A stretch of DNA of 64,000 bases from Arbacia lixula (lineage: Eukaryota; Echinodermata; Echinoidea; Arbacioida; Arbaciidae). The stretch is from contig OZ022597.1 of the NCBI GenBank assembly GCA_963669155.1, positions 1,531,638 through 1,595,637 on the forward strand, read 5' to 3'. The notes beneath the pieces were generated by a model. It was not told where the DNA came from and ran no database searches. It saw only the letters and a list, made by a program, of their open reading frames with translations. The translations under genes and the position numbers were made by a program. Of this stretch, positions 22,621 through 34,705 are shown piece by piece. Every line of letters begins with the position of its first letter. Within the stretch, counting starts at the first letter, position 1.

Positions 22621-24710
22621 AAATATAGAAATATTTCTTCCCCCACGTTTCCCTATCCTTTTCGTTCTCTCTTTAGATTCACAGATCCTCCTGCATGTAC
22701 GATACCGACCACACGCACGTGCACATGCTGCACATTGCAATTGTGTCGATATGACCTTGTTTGAGAGAATGCTCAACCTTCGGGGAAGATGCTTTCAAAC
22801 CAAGCAAAACAATCGAATCGCATACCAATGAATGAAATCAAATCTCTTCTCAATTAGCAACATAAAAAGTATGCGTAACGTATGTACGTATAAGAGAGCA
22901 AGATTTCGTGCGCTTGCACTGTATGTAATGGTATACATGTAAAAAGGCAGGAACTCTATTTTTTTTTTAATTATATTTTTATTGAAGAATCATCAAGGAT
23001 CACAATATATACAAACAATTTTTACATGATTAGAAAACAAAATCAATAAGGCAGAATAACTGCAGCAAAATGGTGCATTGATCAAAAGCGAAGTTCCAAG
23101 ACAGACATTTTTCTATGCTCCTTAGATGCAGTTGGCGCAAATTATGCACACAAAAGCAATATAATGTATATACCCACAACCGGTTAATATGGTAAGGCGC
23201 AGGGTTAAATTAAGATAACCAGCGTTATGACCTTAAAATCACAACTACTATTGGAGGCATGGTAGGTGCGTTTTCAACTGATATTCAACTGCTGTTTGTG
23301 CAAACGAAGGTGCAAAACAGAATTTTAACGACAAGGCAAAGTTTGAATGACATTTAAAGAAGATGTTGATCTTGTTTAAACTTAATTCAAACTTTGCTTT
23401 ATCGTTTAACTTCGTCTACATGACTTTATATGGGAAACAACTTATTCGTATTATCAAATGTCCATGTATCGACACAAAATCTCACATTCACGTTGCAAAA
23501 CGGGCTTCACTATCATGACTGCACTTGTATTATGTGCAGCCAGCTATTCAGAGTGGGTAAAAAATGTCCAGTTGTTTTGAATTTGTCGTGTTTGAAGTAG
23601 GAATCTTCTGCAGATTGTCCGTTGTTCAGTCATGTATGCAAATATCCAAATGAAAAGGGTACCAAAATATGCTGGGAGGATTACTCTATCAGGATATCAA
23701 CATGAACCTATGATTAAATGTTCATACAATGTACTTCAAACAAGAAAATATTTTAAAAATGGGACATTCCATTTTACTCACGCTGTAGAGGGCAAGGAAA
23801 AAAGCCAGCGTGTTTTACCATTTGTGTGCCTGATAAATAGTTTCTTTATGAGAATCGTGTGTATTACTTGCTACAAAGGCACAAGTGTCATATCAAGGGG
23901 TAAATGGACTCCTCGCAACGTTAATAGATCATGTGTCTTTGCACAAGATAAAGTTCTTTTCACTGGGGGGGGGGGGGGGGGAGTGGGAGGCACACCGCCA
24001 CCCAATCCCCTTCCCCGTCCCCGTTCCCCACCCTTCCGTTGAGCAACCTTGCCTCGATGGCGTCTCATGGCTATTAAGGATATGCAGTAGTGTCACCAGC
24101 CATGTACGAAATACACGCTCACGCAAATCAGCGCTAATCAATTGAGGATGAATCAATTAAAACTTGTCCAGTGTCCTGGAGGTCACGTGAACAATCACAT
24201 GACAAAATAGCTGTCACGTGGGAATCATAACCACAAGTGTATATAACAAATTAACGCAAAAGGGCTTGCGTAATATGCGACGATCTATAGGAATAGCGAA
24301 GTGGTAGCTATCTATTTATGTCACGTGACTCATTGACGCTTGATAATGACAATGCTAAGGGCACCGTCTCACTTTCCCTCAAGATATCTTTCCCAGACGT
24401 ATTTCCGATAACACGATATTGTCAGCATTAGAAGTCTGATCCGACTTCGACCGACTTTGCATTTTATACCACCTCGTTCTTTAAATTTAATTTAAAGGGG
24501 TGTTTGTCAAACGGGTGGGTGGGTAGCGGGGATCAATTTTTGACACGGTCGACCATGGAGTCGGCTGCAAACTTTGACTACAAACTAGTTTGTAAAATGA
24601 CATTTTGTCATCATATCTTTGTTTACGTTCTCGCTCTGATTATCGTTCTTTCTCTTGCATTTTTCCATTACTTATTCTGCATCTTCTACTTTCTCAGCTT
24701 AACTCAGCTT
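22621..24710. other. non-coding stretch, nothing recognised
   Basis: Contains a poly-G run at about 23966-23981. Moderately long open frames at 23632-24156 overlap on both strands and depend on the G run. None shows a domain. A CACGTG-containing cluster (24183-24330) is noted without function. Confidence 0.45.
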
Positions 24711-24969
24711 TTTCTTCTTCTCCGTCTTCTTCTTCTTCTTCTTCTTCTTCTTCTTCTTCTTCTCCCTCTTCTTCTTCTTTTTCTTCTTCTTTTTCTTTTC
24801 CTTCTTCTACTACTACTTCTTCTTCTTCTCTTTCTTGCTTTTCTTCTTCTTCTTCTTCTTCTTCTTCTTCTTCTTCTTCTTCTTCTTCTTCTTCTTCTTC
24901 TTCTTCTTCGTCTTCCTTTTCTTCTTCTTCATCTTCATCTTCTGCTTCTTCCTCCTCTTCTTCTCCTTC

Positions 24970-25001
<32 letters not shown>

Positions 25002-25275
25002 CTTCTTCTTCTTCTTCTTCTTCTTCTTCTTCTTCTTCTTCTTCTTCTTCTTCTTTTCTTTTTTCTTTTTTACTACTACTTCTTCTTCTCTTTCTTGCTT
25101 TTCTTCTCCTTCCTTTTCTTCTTCTTCATTTTATTCTTCCTTGTCTACTACTACTTCTTTTTTTGGTTCTTATTTTTTAACTTCTTCTACTTCTATTGCT
25201 GCTTCTACATTTCCCTTTTCCCCTTTTTTCTTCTTCTCATTATCAATCTTCTCCTTTTGCTTACGTGCAAAATAA
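24711..25275. repeat. (CTT)n polypyrimidine tract
   Basis: About 560 bp of almost uninterrupted pyrimidine on the plus strand, CTT units mixed with TACTACT and TTTC. The poly-Leu, poly-Ser and poly-Phe open frames are its three phases. The internal block around TACTACTACTTCTTCTTCTC is present twice (about 24808 and 25071). Confidence 0.98.
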
Positions 25276-26960
25276 CAATAGACACATTTCTTCGTTATGC
25301 CTTGATTGTATGAGATATAGATGTGAAGAAAATCCTTCTTCGTACTATCGAATTGACAAGGTGTCTTTACGTCTCATTTATTTTTCAAATATCATAATTC
25401 ATCCGATAACGATATAAAGGCAATCGATACGTTATATTTCTTTTTCCTTTATACCTTACATGCACTAGCATCCATACTAAAACTGAGTAGCGCCTCCCCC
25501 GCCATCTCCATGATGATTATGCTGTTACTGCCGAGATTACACTGAATAACATGGATAACACCAAGCAGTGAGAGCACAAAAACTCTACAATAAGATTACA
25601 TAATCCGTCGAAAGTCAAGGTCATTGTGTTTCTTGTCTCTTCCGAAGGCCAAACTACTTTAGTAAAGACATTAACCCGATAAGCTACCGTTTTGTTGAAT
25701 CAAAAATGTGTCTGCTTCCACTGACAAAAGAGGCCCCACAGAAGTGACAACTGTTCGTGCAAAATATTATTAGCCCAAATATTGTGAGCCGAAATGAAAA
25801 AAAAGTAATAACAAATTGCATTTTGTGATAGCGGCAGCGAGCTTACCACAGCAGGAAGCACGAGTAAATTGCGAAACATTGAAAGAATGAAAATAGCTCA
25901 GTCGAGCTAACTTAAAAGAGGTAGGGATACACGCCATCATGCGATGACACACACACATACGCACTTTCATAATTGATGAACAAAGCTCAGACAATCCGAG
26001 GGTTGGAACACAAATAAGAAGATTTTTTTAAATAAAGAAAATACGTCGTGTCCGTTACAAGTACATGGATATCATATCTTCCATTGATATGTTGTGATGG
26101 GTAATAATGGTGGTGATGTGTGTGTGGTAGGGGGAGGGGGGGGGGGGGGGATTGGTACGGTGACTGTATCTTTCACTTTATCTTATCATAATTTTCATAA
26201 CGTCTGTAACACAGAGTCTAGACGCTACTGTGTGTCACTCGCGCTATTTGTTTGGTGTCTGTCATGACATCCTGACTGATCAAGCTCATCCAGATTCCTT
26301 TTCGAAATATAAAAACGTCTTCAAATTGCAATCCTTAAAAATAAGCATTTTTGCGTCGCCTCGTTCACAGTGTTGTTTTGAACGATTTTATGTTTTCATA
26401 CCATTTGCAATATCCATGTCTGTATCCTTACTTTCCCTTTCTTAATGAGCCGACCTTTAACAATAATGTAACCCTTTTGCAGACGCAATATATTTCTGTA
26501 AAAAGGTGCATGCACCCCAAATATACCAAGAAGGTCAGTAACTTAAAATTCACATCCGCTTAAAGGTACCTCGTCCCTTTTGCAGATCTAATTCTGAAAG
26601 TTCCTTGACTTTGTCATCATTTGAGAGAAAGAGTGGCTTTATAACTTTTCCCTGGAATTAACAAAGCGTAATATTCTGTTTTGAGGAAATAATCTTCGAT
26701 AATCGATCGAACTTTCTTTTTTCGTACCACGAAAATAGTTACATCTCAGTGAAAACTATTTAGAGTTTCAGTTATTCCACGGGGGTTATAGAACCTCTGA
26801 CCTTAAAATTTTACAGTTAGTATCCCAAAGATACGCGCTAAATATGTGCAAACTTTCATGAAATTTGCAGATGTTTGTAAAAGGAACGGGCCATCTGAAA
26901 TATTGCTCTGTAGTTTGCTCCTCAGTCACTCTTTCTTTTTCAAATGCAGAGTGAAGTTAT
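25276..26960. other. non-coding stretch with a possible old repeat
   Basis: A poly-G run at about 26126-26150. Between 26570 and 26905 the ends (GTCCCTTTTGCAGATCT and AGATGTTTGTAAAAGGAACG) look weakly inverted, suggesting a decayed element. No gene seen. Confidence 0.4.
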
Positions 26961-27135
26961 CCAGGGCCATGTTGCATTTATAAAAGTTTTCAATTCGTGT
27001 AACTTACCATCAATGGCAACTACCATTGGAAACAGTCAATGAGCTCGCATTGTTGCACCTGTTGCCACGGTAGTTACCATTGGTGGTAAGCTACAATCAT
27101 TGAAAACTGTATGCAACATCATGAACATGGCCCAG
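26961..27135. mobile_element. small foldback element PAL-E, copy 1
   Basis: CCAGGGCCATGTTGCAT at the left pairs with ATGCAACATCATGAACATGGCCC at the right, and GTAACTTACCATCAATGG pairs with CCATTGGTGGTAAGCTAC. Copies at 45351-45510 and 62461-62615 share these words. Confidence 0.78.
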
Positions 27136-27167
27136 ATAATCTTATTCATTTCTGTATATTAATACCT

Positions 27168-27176
27168 GTGTGTGTG

Positions 27177-27275
<99 letters not shown>
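27168..27275. repeat. (GA)n microsatellite with GT edges
   Basis: About 85 bp of GA flanked on both sides by short GT runs. Arg/Glu and Ser/Leu open frames are artefacts. Confidence 0.97.
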
Positions 27276-27351
27276 CATGTATGTGTGCATGGGTTCATGG
27301 GTGCATGGGTTCATGGGCGCGTTGGGACACGGGGGAACGTGGAAACGTTTA

Positions 27352-27690
27352 CTTAAAGGGGAAGCCAATTCTGAGGGCAAATTGGTTTCAATTAACATAG
27401 AATAAAACATAAAATGAATGAATTAGTGCAGTTTGATAAAAACTCGTCAAAGGATAGCAAAGAAATATTGTTCAAGTCATAATTTCGAGACGTCTCTTGG
27501 CGAGCTACTCTTTAAACAATTGTGCAATGACTTGTGTCATACATCACACAGCATATGGAAAAGAAGCTCGAAAGTGACGAAAGTTATCTTCTGACGGATT
27601 TCCACCAAACCTTCACTACTATACTCTTTTATTTTGTGCTATAATCCAAACAAATTCAACATCAGGGTAGATTTTTCCTTTGATATAACA
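27352..27690. mobile_element. PAL-B-related element (diverged)
   Basis: Left end CTTAAAGGGGAAGCCAATTC, with GGTTTCAATTAACATAGAAT and AAAACTCGTCAAAGGATAGC in the same order as the PAL-B arm. Later, TTCTGACGGATTTCCACCAA and CTTCACTACTATACTC form the return arm. Strongly diverged. Confidence 0.5.
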
Positions 27691-28499
27691 AAACTGGAAG
27701 AACATTTTTGAAGAACGGCTTGTGATTCAACCTCGTTCAAACCTCACTGCACCCTTTCACAAGAAAGATCTGCACTTTTTGTTCATACTTTTGTGTCCCT
27801 AGTGCACAAGTCATGTGTTATCATTACTCCAATCCTAGATGCATGACTGTTATTCTGTTCCTTCCGGCTTCCAATGATGAACTTCTATTTCTTAAAGAAG
27901 GGAGAAAATTCAATTTTCAATCTCTCAATGTACATTTTATCCGGAAAAGACGCGTCCATTAGCACAGAGCGTGTCTGTTCCGATCGCAAATACGATTTTT
28001 TGTTTGTTTGTTTAATTTCCGAGTCCCCCGTAGTCATGGAAGTAGTCAGGGTTTGCACAAAGTAATTTTGGTTGTTTCATGATAGATATTGAAACGTGCC
28101 TTGGCGAGCTTGGATACGTGGTAGCACAAGACAACTCGGACGTGGGCAGGCTATTTTGGGCCGTACGGATATCGCTGTATGAATCAGTTTTTATTTCATT
28201 AAACCGTCATGAGGTATGACCTTAAAGAGATTCGTCATTCCGGATTTCTTTTCAAGCAGATATCGATGTTTCAAAGTCCAGGGGGACTCATGAAGCTATT
28301 TCAGCGAATCCCTGTGATCCTGTGTACGGGTGATGAATGCAAAGACTGTTTGATTATTTCGCTTATACTTTGGTTTGATGTACTTTCTGATAGGATCATG
28401 ACGTGATCCAGAAAAAAAGAGAAACGCACTTGGAAAACTGTTTTTAAGACCACCGCGATGATAACAGTACATCATCTTAATATTTAGGGCGATTATTTG
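27691..28499. other. non-coding stretch, nothing recognised
   Basis: Overlapping short frames on both strands around 28209-28505 lack domain character. Confidence 0.45.
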
Positions 28500-28885
28500 T
28501 TCCATATTTTTTTCGCGAAGTTCTTCCCGAGTCCTCCTTTTTGTCTGTTTTGTTGTAAAATTTTCTTCCAGTTCTTTTCATCCTTTTCATGTTTTTTTCT
28601 TCCCCTTTGCCATCACATTTTACTTTTTTTCCTTCGTCTCTTCGTTTTTTGTCTTTTTTTCTTTTGTCCTTTTGTTTTCTTGTTCTTTCTCATCTTCATA
28701 TTATCTCCTTTTTTTTCTTCTGCTGGTTGTCTTCATTCGTCTTCATCCTTTTCATTTTCGTTTTCGTCGTCATTCTTTTCTTCTTCCTTCCCTTCTCTTA
28801 CTTTAATTCTTCCTTAGTGACATTTTCTTCTTCATCTTCATCCCTCCCTCCTTCTTTCCTTTTTTGTCATCTTATTTCTCCTAGT
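28500..28885. repeat. T/C-rich polypyrimidine region
   Basis: Imperfect TTTTC/TCTT-rich DNA. The Phe/Ser-rich frames are compositional. Confidence 0.85.
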
Positions 28886-29869
28886 CAGCTCTTTTCGTTT
28901 TTAATTCGTCATCACCATTTCAAGCCATGTACGTCACGGTCATCTTTGGCAGTCATTGAAATGTGGTTGACTTCTTTATTTATCCGGAATGAATTAACTA
29001 GGAAATTATCAAATTTACCAGATGGACTTCGCGGAAACTGATATGAGCCGAAGGTAGTTTTGATACCCAAATAACCTGCCCGTAAAATAACGTCAATCTA
29101 TGATGACAGAATATCCTCAACCTATCATGACAATTCACCGATTACTACAAAATTAAACATGCACGATAGGAATGGAAGCCCAAGGAAGGGCAAACGCACT
29201 AATCATTACCCCTTCTTTTTCTTCTTCAGTCTGTTTTCATACACGGTCACATCATTTTGTCACCGTGCGTCAAATTATGTGCATACCTTATGGCATTTTC
29301 TCAGATTATACTCTAGCGAACATTTCGCAGACATATTTATTCATCTGTAATCAATTACGGATGACATCCATGGAAACAGATTTAAACTTAAATTCATTGA
29401 AATCATCTTCATCAATGCCATCGTGCAATAATCTAAAAACTATGACGACTGTTTTCCGAATATCTCAGACGTACGGTACAAAATCTGAAAAATAATGACT
29501 ATAGCGGCGGCTTATCCAGGTTAGGTTGTCCTGGTGAATCGCCACTTTAATTCTTTAAAAAGAACCCAGCTTCCCGTCTGGCCTTCCGGTCTGTACCCCT
29601 CGTCTCTGACTCAACGTTTTCCAAAACCCAGCGGAGATTTCACTCTCATGTGTTTTTTTTTCTTTTCAGACCCGAATGTCAACGCCGAAAAGACGGCATA
29701 AGCCCGCCCCTGGTTCCTCGTCATATTTCGCATAGAGGTTGTGTGCTCACAGCGGTGATGTTTTTAATACGTATGAAGAGTTCATGTGTCGCGTGTTGTC
29801 GAGGCAGGGTATGTTCAGACGGATGTGGATGTACGTCAGGGGGAAGGGGAGAGACCTTGGCCCGGAACG
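28886..29869. other. non-coding stretch, nothing recognised
   Basis: No supported gene. The frames at 29159-29495 and 29650-29900 are short and lack a recognisable domain. Confidence 0.45.
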
Positions 29870-30116
29870 CACCCCCCCCCCCCCCTTCCCCGCCTCCTTC
29901 CTCCCACTTCCCACCCCTCCTCATACACACACGCTATACCCTCTTTCTCCATCTCCATGCACGTATTTCGTCAAATGTTTTCGCTCCTCCCCTTCAATTC
30001 CCCGCCCCTCCTCTGATTCTACTGAATGTCTGCCTAGAGCTCCCCCCCCCCCCCAATCCATTTCCCCCTCTCCTTTTTCCACTCCTTTTCCATTGTTCTC
30101 TCCCAGTCTCTCTCTC

Positions 30117-30164
<48 letters not shown>

Positions 30165-30177
30165 TCTCTCTCTCTCA

Positions 30178-30218
<41 letters not shown>

Positions 30219-30435
30219 CTGCCCCCCCCCCTCTCTCTCTCTATCTCCCTGTCCCCTCAATTTCTATCACTCTTCCTCTTAACCTATAACCTATATAGCC
30301 CTCACACCCACCCTCGTTTCTCTGCCCTCCTAATTACCCATGTCCTTCCTCCATCACTCTTCCCCTTCCCCCCCCCCCCTTCCCCTCCCCCACCTTCTCC
30401 CCCTCCCTTAAAAGTCTCCTCTCCAATCACAGTGA
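29870..30435. repeat. C-rich and (CT)n low-complexity region
   Basis: Runs of C (29871-29884, 30042-30054, 30369-30379) around a CT array at about 30105-30245. Pro/Leu/Ser open frames are compositional. Confidence 0.93.
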
Positions 30436-30564
30436 GCGTTTACTTGACGTGAACTCTCCGCCTAGACTATCAAATCATATTCGTTCACCTCCGAAATACG
30501 TGACCATGTCCCGAGAAGAGTACCGAACAAATGTAGTCCGAGCTTAGTTCATGGACAATGTATA

Positions 30565-30735
30565 ATTATCAATCTATTTATTTATTTATTTATTTATCGA
30601 TTTACTTATTTATTTATCTACTTATTTATTTATCAACTCGATTATTTATTTGTTTGTTTATTTATTTATTATTTATTCATTTAGGTTTTGTGTGTTTATT
30701 TTTTATTTACCTATTTATTCATTCATTCTAAAATA
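30565..30735. repeat. (TTTA)n tetranucleotide repeat
   Basis: Imperfect TTTA/TTTATTTA units over about 170 bp with CTTA and GTTT variants. Confidence 0.93.
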
Positions 30736-31835
30736 TTTAAACAGAATGACAAAATCAACACACACTGTTTTTCATCAAGGTCCTGTTTAAAATATATTTC
30801 TATGTAAAAACATTCAACGGTCAGGATAACCAGTAAAAACAACCGACAATATTAACACGCTTTGTCAGCAAAGTGTATTTATCGTTATTAAGATTAATGA
30901 ATTATTAGTAATATTTACAAATTAAACAAATATATAATTATAGACATATCCACGACTTGCAGGTTCAGCAAAACACAACACGCAAGCTAAACCATGCTAT
31001 CAAAGGTGCATACGACAACTATAAACATTCAGTCAAATCATACAGACAGTGCAATCGCCCCAGAACAAAGGGAAGAGAAAACTACCAGTAAAGATCACGT
31101 CACTGAATTCAACACACCACATTAGCACAGACGTCACACACCTGTCAGCCATTCTATTGCTAAGCCTGCAAGGCGTTCTTGAATATAAAAAAAGAACAAT
31201 GAAAGTAGCGACGAAAGGTGATGATAGGTCCATGTTCTGAGCAACATCCCACAAGCAAGAGGCATTTCACCATGGACATATCATGGATGGACTTCCTTAG
31301 ACTTCCTTTGATCTATGATGACCGCCGCCTCATAAAATTCAAGACATTCAGGTGTTTCAAACAATACCCTGTATTTCTAATTAGGCAGTGCCTTCCTCTG
31401 AATAACAAAAGAAAATCTGGTTTGAGAAATATGTTAACTGTTCAGCCTTCGCTGGGAGTTCATAGCTGATCTTATAACAATCACTGAAAATTAGATTGGG
31501 GTGAGCTAAGGGAAATTTTGACAAATTGTAAAAAGAATTTGGTCCGTAACTTTTTCGGACATCTCCGCACCGGAAATCGAGGTTGTTTCCATGGAAGGTG
31601 AAACACTCAATAAACGATTTACAAGATATCTGAAAGGAAATATGATTGCCCAATGGAGGCATTTCTCTGACATGTTTTCGACGGTATTCTCGATTTATCA
31701 AAAAAAAACCCGAAGCGACAATGTAATCTGAAATTCACAGAATCGTATCATTATACGATGTTCTACTACTGCACATGCACTTCAGTACATGAAGTGGTTC
31801 TGAAATCTTCTGAGCATACAGAATATATATTCCTC
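30736..31835. other. non-coding stretch up to the assembly gap
   Basis: AT-rich. Short frames at 31033-31254 and 31381-31701 are on competing strands and show no domain. Nothing supported. Confidence 0.45.
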
Positions 31836-32035
31836 NNNNNNNNNNNNNNNNNNNNNNNNNNNNNNNNNNNNNNNNNNNNNNNNNNNNNNNNNNNNNNNNN
31901 NNNNNNNNNNNNNNNNNNNNNNNNNNNNNNNNNNNNNNNNNNNNNNNNNNNNNNNNNNNNNNNNNNNNNNNNNNNNNNNNNNNNNNNNNNNNNNNNNNNN
32001 NNNNNNNNNNNNNNNNNNNNNNNNNNNNNNNNNNN
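31836..32035. other. assembly gap (200 N)
   Basis: Exactly 200 N, a round number that suggests a placeholder size. Any frame drawn through it is meaningless. Confidence 1.
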
Positions 32036-33315
32036 GAAAAAACACATCACCGAGCATTGGTTGCTTTTAATAGCCCGACCACTGATTCATGGTGCTTGGA
32101 TTATCCCAGGGATTACATGAGGTTTTAAAGATAAAAATCAGACCGAACGAGTGTGTGCGCAGTCCTGGGAAATTCGTGTTAAAAGTTGTTGATTCTGTGC
32201 TTTTTCGCGTATTCCGACAATAATCATTATGTTTAATCCTACCGTCACCGTTGCAGGAGCGAATTGCGTTGCCTTACAAGTCTTACACGGAATGAGAAAA
32301 AACAAATTTCCAACCAGCTCGATGACGTATTTCCTGTTGATGAATGTTTAAATTCAATTCATTTGATCATCAGAATATTTGTACAAACATCCACTTGTCT
32401 CTCTTTTCCTAAATTCCAATTCCAAGCAACGGGAGAATGCACAGGAAATGGGAAAAAAGCAATGACCATGATGGACGTACATGTAAACGTGATGTAAACG
32501 TGATTTATAATAATTTCAGGATGTTGATGGCGAAAGTAGGCAAGCACTTTTACAAATACATTATTTTTAATTTGAGTTATAGAGAAGTAATTAGAGTGGT
32601 AAGGAATTTTCAGAGAAAATATTTGTGTGGTATGTGAGAGCTTGTGCGAGTAACCATTATTAAACATTTCACTCTTCATGCGCCACAAATTTCATTTTCC
32701 AAAACAATGCACACAAATTCCATGCAGCTACATCTACTTTTCTACTGTAAAGGTTAAACAAGGGAGAACAACGCGAATGGTAGAATAGTGTCCCACAAGA
32801 CAGCAGCGGCTGGTATGAAACTTTGAGTTTAATCAATGAATCAAAATGCGAGACAAAAAGAGGTACACTTTCGAGAAAAAATCCCATGAGAGTTTTGAAT
32901 CAAACTGTTACGTCTTATTTTGTTCTGAACACCTGTATTTCCTAGATTCACTCTTAAAAACATAACACTTGCAATCGTAAATAAAGGGCTCTAATTTTCC
33001 ATGGTGTTTCCAAAAACTGCAATGAAAGCGCATGGTCATCATTATGTGTAAACTATAGACGTAGGCCGGACGACTCTAAGGCGTGTTAGAACTCATTTTC
33101 TTCATTTTCATCGTCTGTCATTCGAACCACCCGAGGAATGTGTCATTTCCATACGCAGCGCTTTATTTGTCTGGCAAATCCCCGGCATATCTTTTGCTAG
33201 TACCACCAAGAACGAATGAAGCGTATACGCTTCAAATCTCCTTTGTATTACGTATAATTATTAGGAACTCTAATCTGTTTCCAATTTTTGGTCCAATTTC
33301 TTAATTATCACGCCA
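32036..33315. other. non-coding stretch, nothing recognised
   Basis: Opposed short frames at 32264-32688 and others up to 33304 lack domain or splice support. Confidence 0.45.
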
Positions 33316-33318
33316 AAA

Positions 33319-33397
<79 letters not shown>

Positions 33398-33535
33398 TAT
33401 ATATCCCCCTCTCTCTTCCCCTTTCTTTCAGTCTCTCTCCTTATCTCTCTCTCTTTATATGTATCTCTCTCTCTCTCACACACACACACACATGCACACA
33501 CACACACACGCACATACACACACGCCCACGCAAAC
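33319..33535. repeat. compound (CT)n-(TA)n-(CA)n microsatellite
   Basis: CT to about 33362, TA to about 33393, further CT, then CA repeats to 33535. Confidence 0.97.
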
Positions 33536-34305
33536 ACATTCTGATGCTGGTAAATTATGGGTGAGTTGATACGTTCTGTTTTTCTGCATGATGCACGCAT
33601 AGTTTCAACTGAAGATATTTATGAAAGAAGTGAGTAGGAAAATCATAAGGGAGATCAAAAAGCGCTGCGACAAGATGGTATGTAGACAATAACAACATCA
33701 CAAAATATAATTTGAATGAAGAGCGCCATCAACGGAAGCAGGAGTATTAAGAAACTTTCTGGTACGCCAGTTACTGCTGAGGATATATTTTTTTTTTTTT
33801 TTTTTTTTTTGGGGGGGGGGGGGTCAAAGTTTGCAAATGCACGGGTTTGGGGCTTCTTCCCGAGTTTGAAGGGGGAAAAGTTGTTGGAAAAAATTCTCTT
33901 TGATATTTATTTGCCTGTCACCAATCTAAACTAGAATGTACATTGCTACCCCTATCTGTTCCAATCATGTTACAAGTATTTGTGAATTGTCGACACGGTA
34001 ATCTCTCCTGTGAATGCGAATGCTGGTTGCAGGCATGACAAGAACAACAATTGACCTTTCATCGTGAAGATGAATCACAGCAAGAAACATAAAACGGAAG
34101 AGAAAGACAACCACTGGCTTTGATATTAATCCCATATGCAGATATGTGTAGACTGTGTTGTCGGCAATATGATTAGCTGAAATAGATGCTATATCTGATT
34201 TACTTCAGATTGAACAACGATATGGGCTGATTAAGGGACAATGCGGAGCGGAAAGCAGGATAGAGAACGATGCGTGTTTGTGCATCTGATATAGAAAGAG
34301 AAAGA
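33536..34305. other. non-coding stretch with T-run/G-run junction
   Basis: A T run (about 33787-33810) passes directly into a G run (33811-33822). No gene seen in the rest. Confidence 0.5.
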
Positions 34306-34306
34306 A

Positions 34307-34374
<68 letters not shown>

Positions 34375-34520
34375 AGAGAGAGAGGGAGAGAGAGAGAGAC
34401 AGGGAGAGAGACAGAGAGAGAGAAAAAAAAAAGAGAAGGGAGAGAGAGAGAGAAAAAGAGACAGGAAGGGAAAGAGTGAGAGAGAGAGTGAGAGACAGAG
34501 ACAGGGAGAGAGAGAGAGGG

Positions 34521-34572
<52 letters not shown>

Positions 34573-34608
34573 AAGGGAAAGAGTGAGAGAGAGAGAGAGA
34601 GAGAGAGA

Positions 34609-34699
<91 letters not shown>

Positions 34700-34705
34700 G
34701 GAGAC
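34306..34705. repeat. (GA)n array with two (GT)n inserts
   Basis: About 400 bp of GA. The block GACAGGAAGGGAAAGAGTGA occurs twice (about 34460 and 34567), and GT runs at about 34609-34631 and 34657-34680 are flanked by the same GA block, so the array grew by segment duplication. The Ser/Leu/His-Thr frames are artefacts. Confidence 0.97.

Noticed and set aside
23632..24156. Overlapping frames on both strands near the G run
   Set aside because: Each depends on the homopolymer length, and no domain or splice sites support either.
24504..25313. Poly-Leu, poly-Ser and poly-Phe frames
   Set aside because: Three phases of the CTT polypyrimidine tract.
29650..30282. Pro/Leu-rich frame as a secreted protein
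   Set aside because: Composition is due to C and CT runs. No consistent frame outside them.
31758..32120. Frames passing through the N block
   Set aside because: Unknown bases cannot be coding evidence.
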